Shown here piece by piece: positions 1 through 11,899 of a stretch of DNA of 64,000 nucleotides; position 1 is the stretch's first letter; each line of letters begins with the position of its first letter. The stretch comes from Brachypodius melanocephalos (lineage: Eukaryota; Chordata; Aves; Passeriformes; Pycnonotidae), in assembly GCA_013398615.1 (NCBI GenBank), contig VZSR01000245.1, positions 2,155,178-2,219,177 of the forward strand. Reading direction: 5' to 3'. The notes beneath the pieces are model-generated. The model saw only the letters and a program-made list of their open reading frames with translations. It ran no database searches and had not been told where the DNA came from. Both the position numbers and the translations under genes were made by a program.

Positions 1-269
1 AGCCTGTATTGTACGAGTGTATCAAAGCTCAGTCTCGTAACATCACTAGTTTGCTAAGTGAACTTTGAACAGGATTTATTCCCCAGTCTCTTCAGTCCTA
101 ATTTTCATGAATTTTGAAAACAGAAAATGCCTTTTCCTTGGCAACATTTTTAGATTTTAGTTTGTATTTTAGGTGCTTGATTTACTGCTACATTGCATTT
201 ATTCTAACACATCATTGATCCTCTGTCTCATACATCAGATTTAGTTACTTTTTTATTGTATAATTTCTA
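1..269. other. AT-rich non-coding flank left of the Harbinger fragment
   Basis: I see no open frame or transposase motif here that would supply the missing N-terminal half. The last 20 bases before 270 are T-rich and end in CTAG, as an intron 3' end would. No terminal inverted repeat of a Harbinger element is evident. Confidence 0.5.
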
Positions 270-553
270 GGTGACAGTGGCTACCCAGGACAGAAACAGC
301 TGATGGATCTAATTTGATTTTGCCCTTATACCAGCAGAAGTTCACTTACTCAGAATTCATTGATCACTCAAAGGTCTTTTGGGATTGTGAAATCTCATTC
401 TCGGTGTCTTTTCCAATTGTCAAAGCACAGGCTCAATACCACATTTGACATCCTTGCAGCCTGCCTAGTTCTGCATAACACAGCAGTCAACCATGGGGTT
501 ATAGTCAATGATGGGACTCTCATAAAGGATGACAAGGCTAAATCTTACTGACT
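270..553 (+). pseudogene. Decayed C-terminal fragment of a PIF/Harbinger (HARBI1-like) transposase
   Basis: PIF/Harbinger transposases are DDE nucleases that cut and move DNA transposons; HARBI1 is a vertebrate protein domesticated from one. Translating from 270 gives GDSGYP, the hallmark around the second catalytic Asp. The same frame has an in-frame TGA at 315-317 and then reads QRSFGIVKSHSRCL and LAACLVLHNTAVNHGV, ending at a TGA at 551-553. These match, in order and spacing, the family's ERxFG-xxKxRFRCL and ACxVLHN-xAV blocks. The catalytic Glu expected before RSFG is Gln here. Only about 95 codons remain of a protein of roughly 350, and I found no upstream half in bases 1-269. The left edge is abrupt: a TAA in this frame at 261-263 lies in a T-rich stretch ending in CTAG just before the conserved Gly, which resembles a splice acceptor. 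It is non-functional as an enzyme. I infer an old transposon relic or a dead exon of a domesticated copy. Confidence 0.82.
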
Positions 554-1889
554 TCAGACATGCCAAAAAGGTAGATCTTTCTGAAAGGTGGCTTTGCTGA
601 TGATAGGCAAGGGGCAGCTCAGTGACAGACATATCTCTAACAAGGAATAGGAAGAACTGGGAAAGGATGATTAGAGACTGAAAAGTCAGATAGTAAAGGA
701 AGAAGAAAATTCAGGAGGAGTTTTACACAAAGATCCATAGGTCTAAAAGCAAAGAAATTGCTCTGCTTAGTGCAGGAAGAGGATTGAATTCCTCTATCTG
801 CGGCTTACTGTTCCCAGCTAAAACACAAGATAGTGTCCTGTGCATGCCCCATTCCTTCAAGACATCAAGACAGCAAGCCTGGTGGAGGGTACTGTCAGAA
901 CAATAATCACTTTTAAGTGGTAGTAAAGATCTTCCAGTCACTAAGTGCACACAAAGATGCAAGATGAAGTTAATGAAACTTCAGCTATTTATGTTCAGTA
1001 AGATTACTTCATCCTGAGTTTTTGAGAGCAGATAAGGTGGAAAAGAAAGACATTGGGAAGGTGGATGACATTTAAAAGAAGCAGTATTAAAGTCCTCCAT
1101 TATGAGAATAAGGACAACTATTTTGTCAACAGCAAACACATTTATCTTCATCTGGGAGAAACAACTGATAGTTCCTCTTACCTGAGGGAATTCTAAACCT
1201 TGAGCTAATCCATGCACCTACTGTTCAATTTTGCAAACAGTCATCAATATTTAGGTTACCAGTTTTGGAACAGATGCATTACCAAATATGAGTTTCTTTC
1301 TCAGTAACAAACATTATAATCAGAACATACACTCTTTAATCACAGACTGTTTTCTGAACACACTTGCCAGTCTCATTTCAAACTATTTGAGCACCTGAGC
1401 TTTCATTTCTCCTCTCTGGAAATTATTCACTCTCCTAAATGCAGCCAGCTATGCTGGGTAACTTTGCTCTGATAGGCATTGTTCATTTTCTCTTTTTTTA
1501 TTCATCCTTTGGAGGACATGAAAATAATTTTCTCCCTGTGTGCTTAAAACCCTTCCACAATAATCAGCTGCTCCATCTTCTTGTCATAATCTTGTTTATA
1601 TTCAAATAGGCACCAGTGTTGCTGTGCCCCGTCAAGAGACTTGGTCAATAGTTCCAAAAACACAAAAGTCACGGGGGAAAATGATGGGGAATTACATTCC
1701 CAGTAAAATGGTATTTAAAATCCCTTGCTTGGCTTGCAGACTATGATACTTTCATTTAGAACTACTGGTTTATTTCAAATGGAATTTTATTCAAACAGAA
1801 TGAAAGCATAGCTTCTGAGGCAAGAGCTGAAGCCTTGGAACAGAGGGGGAGTGATCCCATACTTAACATCACCACTCAGAGCTATGATC
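554..1889. other. Non-coding stretch, nothing recognised
   Basis: The sequence directly after the transposase stop is purine-rich for about 200 bases and may be the decayed 3' part of the same element, but I see no terminal repeat. Two minus-strand open frames of about 80 codons (723-962 and 981-1217) show no family resemblance and are probably chance. Confidence 0.4.
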
Positions 1890-2040
1890 ACTCTCTATTT
1901 TGCTACAAACACACTGTGCAGCCTTAGTCAAGTTGCTTAGGGGTTTTTTTGTGGCTTAATCCCCTATCTTTGAGATAACTATGACTTAGACTCCCTATCT
2001 CATAGGCACACAGTGAGGATGAATGCATTAAAAAAAGAAT
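1890..2040 (+). repeat. Ancient MIR/CORE-SINE-like tail
   Basis: Read on the plus strand, this follows the 3' half of MIR in order: a CTGTGTGACCTTGGGCAAGT-like segment (here CTGTGCAGCCTTAGTCAAGT, about 1914-1933), a CACTTAACCTC-like part, then CCTATCTCATAGG at about 1993-2005, then GTGAGGATGAATGCATTAA at about 2012-2030. The last two blocks correspond to the MIR CCTACCTCATAGG and GTGAGGATTAAATGAGTTAA segments. The region between is diverged and carries a T run. The tail is shared with some L2-type LINEs, so class is uncertain. This is a match against a consensus I remember, not an alignment. Confidence 0.55.
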
Positions 2041-4639
2041 TAATATATCACAATATAGTGATAGGAGTTCAATACCCTGCATACAGAGTAATTTATCTTT
2101 TTGTCTCCTGGATCAAGTACTGTTTCTAGGTGTGTGCAACAATAAAAGCTTAATCTATTAATATATAAAGAAACCAAACAATCTTCATCCCTACATTCCT
2201 GTATATCAAACCACAAACAGAAACACAAAGTTGTATGTACAGAAGGGAAATGCTGGGGTTGAAAAGAACAGGGTTTTTTCCTTAATTACAATGGACTTAA
2301 GACAAGGATAGGAACCACAAGCTAGACATAAATAAAGAAATCTGTTTGTTTCAACAGCATGAACAAGAAACACAACAAAACCAAACAACTGTACAACAAA
2401 TTAATATATAAAGTAGATATATAAGTATTTAGACACATTTGAAAAAAGACACTGCTTAATGCTATCTTGTGTAAGGAATACACTGTAATTTACTAGTATA
2501 TGAATTATATGCTGTTTCCAGGGTGAAACCTCTGTATTTCTTGCTCCAAACTACTCTGCCTATAAAATAGCTTTATTAGAGTTTAGCAATGTTAAGGGAA
2601 AAAGTAAAGGTAATGTCTACAGCTCCCATTAAAAACCAGATCATACATCTTACCGTGATTGTAGTGTAATATACTATAAAAAATGAGTTTTCACCAAATA
2701 TTCAAAATTATAGATTTATTCAGATTTCCAGAGAAAAATCAAACTTGTGAATTGAGCAGATTATATACCCAATAAAATATTTATTGTTGCACAATGTATA
2801 TTGTTAACTGTGTTGACTACTTTTCACCAAGGTGCCAGAGAAATGAAAAATTAACTAGCGCAGAATATAAAATAGGGGAGGTTTGAGTCCTAGAGCTGGT
2901 TCATGAGCATACAAAACAGATTGTATTCAGAGCTGTAATATAGAAATTCTTCAGTGAAGAAGACACCAGAGCTGAATACCTGACAGCAGAACAAAACAGA
3001 GAACAGCATTAAAGCCTTGTAGTTGAGGTGCTGCATGCAAATGCAGGAAGAGCTGAATTGGTAATGTTGAAGGTCTAGCTAACGTAGACAGTGGCTGTGT
3101 CAATGAATGTTTTAATGACACCTAACTAGTTTTAAGGACTAAGAAGTGCATACATGCAGCCTGATGGAATTCTGGAAGTACAGTGAACACATGGTTTGAA
3201 AATCTCTTCAGGTTTACAAAAAAAAGTAAATATTTGAATATTCTCCTTTTCTGCAAGTTCATAAACTGAGCTATGAAAATCACACATGTGGTTTGAGGTG
3301 CATATTCTTGTTTTCAGCGTTAACCATAATCACTTCCAGTGAACCTCCAATTATCTACCATTTATTCTTTTACAAAATTTACATGAATATTCATTTAAGT
3401 GTCAGCTATAGGGCACCAAATGTTGATCATGCTATGAAAGGAAAAACTGAATGAAACCCAAAAATCTTAAAATATCCTTTAGATATTTTGAACCTTAATG
3501 CTGTGACTTGAAATGTACCTTTTTGTCCTCTTGATTTTGAGATGACTTACAAAACTTCCTAATGGAAGTTCCAAAGATAAGGATAGGAGGTAGGCTGGCA
3601 GCTGCAGACAGAGTAGGACTCGGGCTGTTGCTCCAGCTGTGCTGCACAGAAGGGCATTTCTGACCTGACCCGGCCATTCAAAAATTACAGCGAGTAAAAA
3701 ACCAAATACACCAAAACTCTGAAGTGACGACTTTCATCATTGCCCTTGGTCTCTCTATTTCAACTTTTCGTCTTCCAGCCTTTAGCACAGATCACACCAA
3801 ATGTGGAAGTGCAATTGCACACTCAGAGTAAGCATGTGCCAGCCTGACAAAGTGCTGAAAAAACAGCATTTGAGCTCAACCCTATTCTGTGGCCATGGCT
3901 CAGCTGGACCCACACTCCTGCCCATCCTCTTCCACAGGAGCAGATTCCTCAAGCTAGGGGTAGGGTGACCCTCTCATCTGTGGAAGAAATCCCAGGCTGT
4001 TGGAAGAGCAAAAATATGTTCTGCCTCATTCTCCACAGCCCTCTTCATGCTCAAAGCACCACAGTGCTGATGACTGGCCAGGAAAAGCAGCTGCCTCTTA
4101 GGGTTCAGAATTTAAAGACAACTGTCTTTCTCCTCTCACTCTAACTGGTCGCACTGAATGACATTAAAGGCAATACCTTTGACAACGAAAAACTTTGCTG
4201 AATGTTTCAGAATTAGCTGCCTTAAAGGAACAGGTCCCTAGGCTACACTAGTCCATGTTAAAAGAAAAATTATATGACAACATTTCAGAAAGGCCTTGGA
4301 GATATGCTGACACTCTCAGGCCAGGCACACAGCAGCCACGGGTCCTGCTTTTTGAAGAGGAGGACAAAACAAATGGAATTAATTGGAAAATGCAGGTTAG
4401 ATATTCTCCTGGAATACAGTTCCTGTATTTTTAATTGCTTGTTCTCTCAGCACTTGACACCTGCACATTCTTTAAATCTTTCTGGTTTGCACTGAAGCAG
4501 CTGGATTATGCCAGCAGACAGCATGAACTCAGTGCAAAACACTGCTATCGTCTGTGTGTTCCTGGTGTGCCAGGCGGGAAAGGAGAGCATGAGTCTGCTT
4601 GGAGGAGATAAACCCCATTCCAACATCTTTCTGCTTAGA
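2041..4639. other. AT-rich non-coding stretch
   Basis: I see no gene, RNA gene or clear repeat. A few minus-strand open frames of about 60 codons (for example 2040-2388 and 3495-3677) are low-complexity or unremarkable and are best read as chance. The composition becomes less AT-rich from about 3540 to 4120. Confidence 0.4.
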
Positions 4640-4880
4640 CAGCTAAGACCATGTACCCACACAACATCCGGGCCAGATCCAAAAATCTGGGTGTCTAAAA
4701 CAAGGTTTCTAAATCAATGCTTAAGATGCCTAAAAACCAAATCTCATGCAAAATTTAAACCATGAAGAAGCTCTTTTGAGACCAGTCAAAGCCTCAGTGT
4801 TTCTGAATCCACTTTGGTACCTAAGTCCAGGTTCCCATTTTAAGAAATCCTGGACTAGAACCTGACCTACCTTGATATTT
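4640..4880 (-). repeat. Possible ancient amniote interspersed repeat
   Basis: On the minus strand this contains loosely repeated units of the form TTAGGCATC, TTAAGCA, TTTAGAAACC and TTTAGACACC, plus CTTAGGTACC a little further left in that reading. Such phased TTAGGCACCTAAAT-like runs are typical of an old repeat known from reptiles and birds, but the copy is too diverged for me to name it. It could also be chance. Confidence 0.25.
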
Positions 4881-7044
4881 AAATGCACTACAGAGCAGAA
4901 AAGGCTGAACAGGTCTGGCCACCTGCACAAATAGTCAGGCAGCAGCCAAGCAGAGCAGTCATTCCACCCCACTGAATTACTGCTGTGGAAGGAACCTCAC
5001 CGCTGAGGATAAAGACAGGCAAGGCACAGAAAATTTGCAGCTTTTTACACACACTAAGCAAAAGGATTAAAAACACCATATAGAACAAAGATTTACAATA
5101 GATCAGCCACACAACTCTGTGGAAGGAACAAAGGTTTCATAAAAGAATAAATGAAAAAAGAAAAAAAAGATTTCCTGAGACTATAGGCAGCCCTAGAGAC
5201 TTTTAAGTGTGAGTCAGACCAAAGGCTGCCAGATGCTTCCAGAGTCCTGACTGCTCACTGGGGAGCTCAGGCCCTTCCAATGGGGCGAGGTAGGTCAGCT
5301 GGAGACTAAAGTGTACAGAGCTCCCCAGAGAAAGACTTTTTTGTTGTTTTTAGGATTAAGTGTGTTTCCTTCAAAAGACATGGTCTGAGGCTCCATTATG
5401 TTTTTTACTTAGAGATTTTATTACAGGGAAAATAGTGACACTTTTTCTTTTTTTGACTACTTGCCTCCCTTGAAGAGTTCTACAAAAATCTGATGTCTAG
5501 CTAACAGTGGTCAGCTCATGTTAACAAACAACACTCTGCTAGTTCTTTAACAAACTAACTCAGGCCATCCAGCCAGAAGAGCTTTCATTCCTATCCACCA
5601 TAAATTCTTTCTTTTGCCCCACTGATTTCCCAAAGTAAAGGTAACTAACAGCTAAATTATTCTTTTTTTTTCACCTTTCCTCTAAATTCTTTGTAACTTA
5701 GATTTTGCAATTGGAAGATTAAAGCTTATGCTCCATTTCCATACAAAAGTAGAGTAAAGCAGAGCTCTTGTACAATAGATATACACAACAGCCAATGTAC
5801 AATAAATGTCTTTATCATGCCTTCCTTACCTCTAGCACAGTCCTTTTCCAGCCCCAAGAAGCCCCAATGATTGTCTGTTCATCCCCACAACCCTCCTGCA
5901 GCCACAGAAGCTGAGTTGCTCACAGTAAAAAGTGCTTTGGTCACATTATATCATTTTACTTGTCTATGTTTGTCAGTCTGTCATAAAGTGATAACAGAAA
6001 AAAGTACCCCAAATAATAAATAACAAAAAAAACCCCACCATTTGAAATTAAATTCTCATACTTATTTTGGGCTGCTTGTTTGAAGCAACATAATGGTTGT
6101 GTGGGCAGTGCATGCACTCAAGAATTGGATGCGATATGCAACCAGAAAAACAGTTCACTTTTTGACCATTTATTCTCCAGGGAGCACCACCAGGAGATGA
6201 CAGAGTTCTGTGGAAATGAGAAGTTCATTACTTTAAAGACTAAGAAAAACAATTAGGAATATGTAAAAAATTGCAAAGCCAGAAGGTCAGGCTGCCTTTC
6301 ATTAGGAAAAGGTCCACCACTGGAAAAACACCCCTGATCTTCATGGAAATGCAGCCATGAAGCACTCCTGTGAGTTCCAGGGATGTTCAGACCTATGTTG
6401 GAGGCACTGCTACCAGAAACAACGGTTTATTTCTTATGATTTACTCAATTCAGGGAAAAAACTACTTTCTTCATTGCTCTGTTTTTTCTTTAAAGTGATA
6501 TAAACCTTCACAGACCAGAAAGAAATTTAGTTAAAATACTATATAAGGTGCTTATCTTTGGAAAAGCAAGCATCTGGCCTCATGGAAGATCTGAGTGAGA
6601 AACAATGAAAACACATGCCCGCCAGACTTGCATACAGTTTTCTTTCTACTTTCAATTACTCTCAAATATTTCAGAATTTCTTGTTCTAAAATAATTCTTT
6701 TTAATTTTATTAAACAATGACAGTACAGTACCCTGAATAATTCTTACCCTTTTAAGTTTATCTGATGCGGTGGTAATATACAATATACACTGAAGAACCT
6801 CAATTTTGGCTTTACAAGCTCTTGTTTTTCAGTTAATCCCAGGGCCTCAGTTCAGGGTACCACAGTTTTCATTCTTTAATTCCATTTCATATGAAGACAA
6901 TATAACTCTTAAGACAGATTTTTCGTGGTGAATTGCAATGTGATAGCTATATTTAAGATCTTGCTGAGATGGAAAAGTTTTTCATAGAGATATGTGTTAA
7001 CATACATATTTCCCTCATTTTTTCTAGAAAGGGATGGTGATACT
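4881..7044. other. AT-rich non-coding stretch
   Basis: No gene is supported. There are short A- or T-rich runs (for example about 5150-5170 and 5660-5672). From about 6000 onward the sequence is strongly AT-rich and free of open frames of any length. Confidence 0.4.
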
Positions 7045-7094
7045 CACATATATACGTATGCACATATATATATACACACACACACATATATATA
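7045..7094. repeat. Strictly alternating purine-pyrimidine tract (TA/CA/CG)
   Basis: All 50 bases from 7045 to 7094 alternate pyrimidine and purine without a break. The tract is composed of TA and CA dinucleotides with one CG near 7055. Such tracts are microsatellite-like and can adopt left-handed Z-DNA. An imperfect AT-rich tail continues to about 7113. Confidence 0.85.
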
Positions 7095-7113
7095 AATGTA
7101 TAAATTTATATAT

Positions 7114-10100
7114 TTCTATATTTTAAAAAATTAAAGAAAAATCTCCATTAAGGGCAATGATTAATTTACATCTCAAAAGTCCAACAAACATTCCACCACG
7201 GTGTCCCATCCATGCCCAGGACAGGGCACAAAAAACAACAAGGGACGATCAACTTAAAAAAACCTGAAGAATGACTTAATGAGAGGTAGATGAGAATCAT
7301 TTTTTTCTGAAAGATATGCTGCTTCTCTTTTCATGCCTCTGACACAAAAGAGATGACTTCAGGTATCTAGTTAAACATGGAAGAGAAAAAAAAATGCACA
7401 TTTTTGTCAGATGCAGCTAAGGTTTAGATACAAAATACTGAACCTGACACGACTAGATGATAATATCCTAAGAGGGTAAATTACTATGAGTTATTTTCCT
7501 GCAATTTAGAGAAGCTCTGTTGCTTTTTGCTAAATTTTCCACAGAACATATATATGATTACATACAAATGCATATGCTGACACCATCTGAAGTGAGCAGT
7601 TCCAACCCCTTTTCCCTACAGCCTCCTCCACACCAGATGACACGAGTCCCCTCTCACTGTGATGCACCCTCGTACCTTCCCTTTTCCCAAGGGCACCTGT
7701 CACTTCCCAGCCACACTGTGGAAGTGGAGATTCAGCACATGGGTCCCAGGACAGCTTCCCCCAGGCTGGGGTGGGTGCTGCCAGCCACCCCAAGGTGCCA
7801 GGCTACACCATCCAGCACTCCTGCAGTTGCTTGGTTTTTCTGCCATTCTGTGGGAACACGCAGGAAAGTTTCAGACTGGACGACCTGATACTCGCAGCTG
7901 CTTCTTAATAATCAAATAGATATTTAGTGCATGGGAATAAACAAACACATATGTGCTCAGTGCAGATCCTGATCACACGCTGCACGCTCCGACACCAAAT
8001 GGAAAGGAAGCAGTGTTTACCTGTGGTTCTAAGACCAAGTACTGCCATTGCCTAGTAAGTTTAATGTAACTGCTCTGAGACACAAGACAGATGGGATAGA
8101 AAGATGTGAAGTGCTACAAATAAAATCTAAAACTGAACTTTTAAATATTCATTCTGAACTATAAAGAGAGCTGTGGCTTTTGTGTGCTACAGATGGCTTG
8201 GAAATGCAGTGCAAACAAAGGACCAATTTCTGAATACTCATAGCTGCTCTACTATAATAGCTGGAGGCCCAAAACTCCAGGGGTTTGAGATGATTCAACT
8301 AGATCCTCTTACCTGCCAAATTTCATCAAAGCAACATTGCTTTTACCATCTTATAAGGGATGAAAGAAATATGAATAGTGTGGGGTTTTTTAATGAAACA
8401 TGGACTGCTTAAGCTTGAACAAAAAATTACAATATGAATGGAATGTGCAAGGTAAAGGGAAAACCATCTTTTTATTATACATTCTTAAAGCATCTTATGA
8501 AATCTGTACCTTTTATAGATCGAAAGATTAAATAGAAATATTTCCTAGATTTAGATAAATGAAGGAAACAAAACCAAAAATAAGCATAATAAAAATCCCT
8601 GCCAGTCATAATCAATGAGAAACTGCTGACTGATTGCCAAGTATGGCCTTGTGTTTAGACCTAGGAAAGACACATGTGCTTCTTTGTAAGGTGGTGGGGC
8701 ACGACCTCATCAATCAGAGATTATGCTCTGCATAATAGTTTGTGGAAAGAAACCACTAATGCCAGCTCCTCGTCTGCCTTCCAGACAGAGGCCAGCTGAT
8801 ATGAATACAACTGGAAGGGGACTAAGCCCAAGTAGCACTGCTGCTACAGCCGTACACTGCTGCATGTACGTGGCAGTAAATTAGCACTTTCTGATGCTAT
8901 TAGCTACTAGCAAAGATTATAAAGTCTTTGGCTCTAGAGAGGGGATACCCTCACATCTTTGCCTGTATTTGAGCTTCTGTAAGAATGGAACTGGACAAAA
9001 AAAATCCAAAAGAAAGATGGAGTGTCTGTGGGGGAGCAGGGAACATCCAAGTGGGAGAGAGGACCCCTGAACTGCCAAAAGTCCTTCAAACACAGAAGCC
9101 ACAGATAAATATGTACAGCACTGAATCACAGCTAGAAGTCAGAGTTATGGGTAATTATGAGGTGCCACTGCAGCTGAAGGGAGAGAAAGTTCAGGAATAA
9201 GAGGAAAAGGCATGAAGGTCTTGATAGAAAATGTAACCATCCTGTAGTGACAGTGAGATCCAAGGGACAGTTGCAACCTGCTACCAAGTGATGGGTGAAG
9301 GACGACAATTGGGTTATGTTATCTGTGAAATCAAGGGAATTAGCCAGGAGGCATGGGCAGAGGGAGGCAGCCTGGACAGCAAGAGCTCTTGGAGAAGGGA
9401 TGGTTGAACTATTGCTGCATTTTTCAAGGGTAGAGAAAATGGTTCTGGGAAAAATCAAGCTAAGGTGATGGAAGTTGTGTTAAAAGTTTTAACTGCTTCT
9501 AGAAAAGACAGGAAAAGTGACAATTTATGGCAGGGAACCAGCCTGCTGGTTTGGGGAACAGCCCAGGTAACAGGTGTGAACTGAAAAGGTGAAACCTTGC
9601 TGCAGAGACACAGGATCCTTTACTGCTGGCAGGAAGAGAGGAAGAAGCACTGGGCAAAGCTGGAGGAAGCAGGCCAGAGGACCAGGGCCTCCCCTTCAAC
9701 CACGTTTGTCTGGTGCTGGATCCGCATCCATCACAGTGCAGGCAGGGATTGCAGTGTGACAGTGTGGCTTGGCTTGTGTTCACAGCCAAAACAAAAAAGT
9801 GGCAGATGAACTGAGGGGAAAGGGCAGGATCCTCGGCAGAAAATACAGCTTTTCCAATGACCTTGCTGTCCTTTTGAGAGTAACTGCTTTCCAGGACAGA
9901 GTGTCCCAACAGGACACTTAAATGGCTTCAGCACAGTACAGTACTCAGAGATAAAACTGAACAACTTTTCATGAAATCTGCCTCCAATAAAAACATCTTT
10001 ATTGCCCTGGGCTAATGTGTAACTTAGTGAGGGATTATAGTTCAGCTTCTATAGCCATTTTATGTAATAGGAAAAAAAAATCCACAGGGACCTCATCTGT

Positions 10101-11899
10101 TACTCCTCTAAAATATAAAAAGAAGTGTTAAGCTGCACTTCATCATGGTAATAGGCTATCAGCTATTTTCCTAAGCCCTCACGCTCACTGCTGTCATTCT
10201 AGGCACAGCCAATCAACCTGACTTAATCAACTTCTTGTGACTTGCTGCACTGTGCCCCTTCCTTTTGAACATATATAATTATTTTTTATTCCTTTACTAA
10301 AACATTGGCAAAATGAGTGTTCCCCTTCCAGCATACAGATGTGGAAGTTTACAGGCACAGGAGCTGCAGTACTCCAGGGCCTGTTCCCTGGGGGCTGCAG
10401 GTGGCTGGCAGGGCTTGGCAGAGGCACCACTGCCTCCCCAGGAACAGTCCTCTCCTGGCTTCTGCTGCTCTTCTTCTAGAGGGACAGCAAGCATTATAGT
10501 GAGGTTATATTTCCATGTTGTAAGGCCACAGTGACTGGTTTGAAAACAACATAAACCTAACTCTGAGGTGAGTTTGCCTGTCTACAAACATATGCATTTG
10601 AATGGTCACCCAAGCTGCCAGCCCCTCCCAGGATATGGTTTCCTCACGGACACCTTGATCTGCACCTTCCATCAGATGCCTTCTTCTGGGCTGTCTCTGC
10701 CCTTCTCATCTGATGGAAATGGGGTTCCCCTGTGTCTCACTTCCCTGTAGTGTACTCTCACCTGCAGCCCAAATATACACATGCAGGCTTGTCTGTGCTC
10801 TGCACTACTAAGAGAAAATACTCCAAAATCAGAAGACTAGCTTTGAAATTATAAGTTGCTTTCAGTGATCACAAATACAGTTCGCATTGCAGTTTTGGCT
10901 CTGTTCACCTCTGCTGCAGAAAGGGGAAGTCTAGCTCTTCATAAAACACCAAGTGCTCAGTGAGACCCAGAGTGAAGGAGGAGTTATTTTTGTTGATCTG
11001 TTGCCTTCTCTAAAGTCTATAACAATTCATGCATACATATCATGAGAGGCAGCAGGGCTGTCACCACCAGTTTGCTGCCTAATGCCTCATGTTTGTAGTA
11101 GCAAAGATGTGTTGTTCCCTGTCAGCTCCTGCAGAGTGGCAGGCTGGGACCAGGGATCCCACAGGGACAGGTGCTGTCCCATGTCTGTGTGTCTTCATCC
11201 AGAGTCAGAGGTGGGACACGCACTGCATGCTGCTCTGGCTTCAGAACACTGCTCTTGGCATCTGCTGATAAAGTGGGAGCTGTCACTCAGTGCACAAGCA
11301 GCAGATACACACACAGTTGGGTGGGTTCATACCACATTCACAGACCAACCTGTGCTCCTGAAGTGAGCAGCTCATGATCCTAGCATTGTTCTAACGCAGG
11401 TGACTGAGCAGGACCTGTTTTTATAAAGAGCTCTTGGGCTCTCTCAAAGTCCTGTCGTTATATAAAGTGTAAACTCAGGCATTATCTATCATTCCTTTAC
11501 ACTCCCAACCAGAGGATGAGACCACCAGCATGTCACCATTCCTCCAGCTATACTGCATATGAAGCTTCCACTCCTGTCGTGAAAATAAACAAACCAGAGG
11601 AAACTCATGCTGCCTACTCTAATGTCCCAATTCCCCAGCCTATGAAAGACTATCTACATTGCAGTACATTTCTGTCCAAGCCTTAACAGTTAACTCTCCC
11701 CCAGGAATCACTTGTTATTGGGGAAAGAAGCACTGAAAAATCAAACCCCTTGCTGTAGTTGTTTATAGAACAGATCACCAATTCTGGGAGATCAATGGGA
11801 TAAACATGACCCAAACTGTTTCCTATATAATCATAGTAAACTTACAAGGATGCTCTTATAAAATGTACTTTAATTGGAGGAGCTTACTTTTTAATTTGC
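7114..11899. other. Non-coding stretch with GC-richer islands and chance open frames
   Basis: The intervals around 7600-7860, 9350-9840 and 10310-10750 are GC-richer, and each has several open frames of 60-136 codons overlapping on both strands. None shows a known motif, signal or domain, and the overlap on opposite strands argues for composition rather than coding. The rest is AT-rich with no feature I recognise. Confidence 0.4.
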
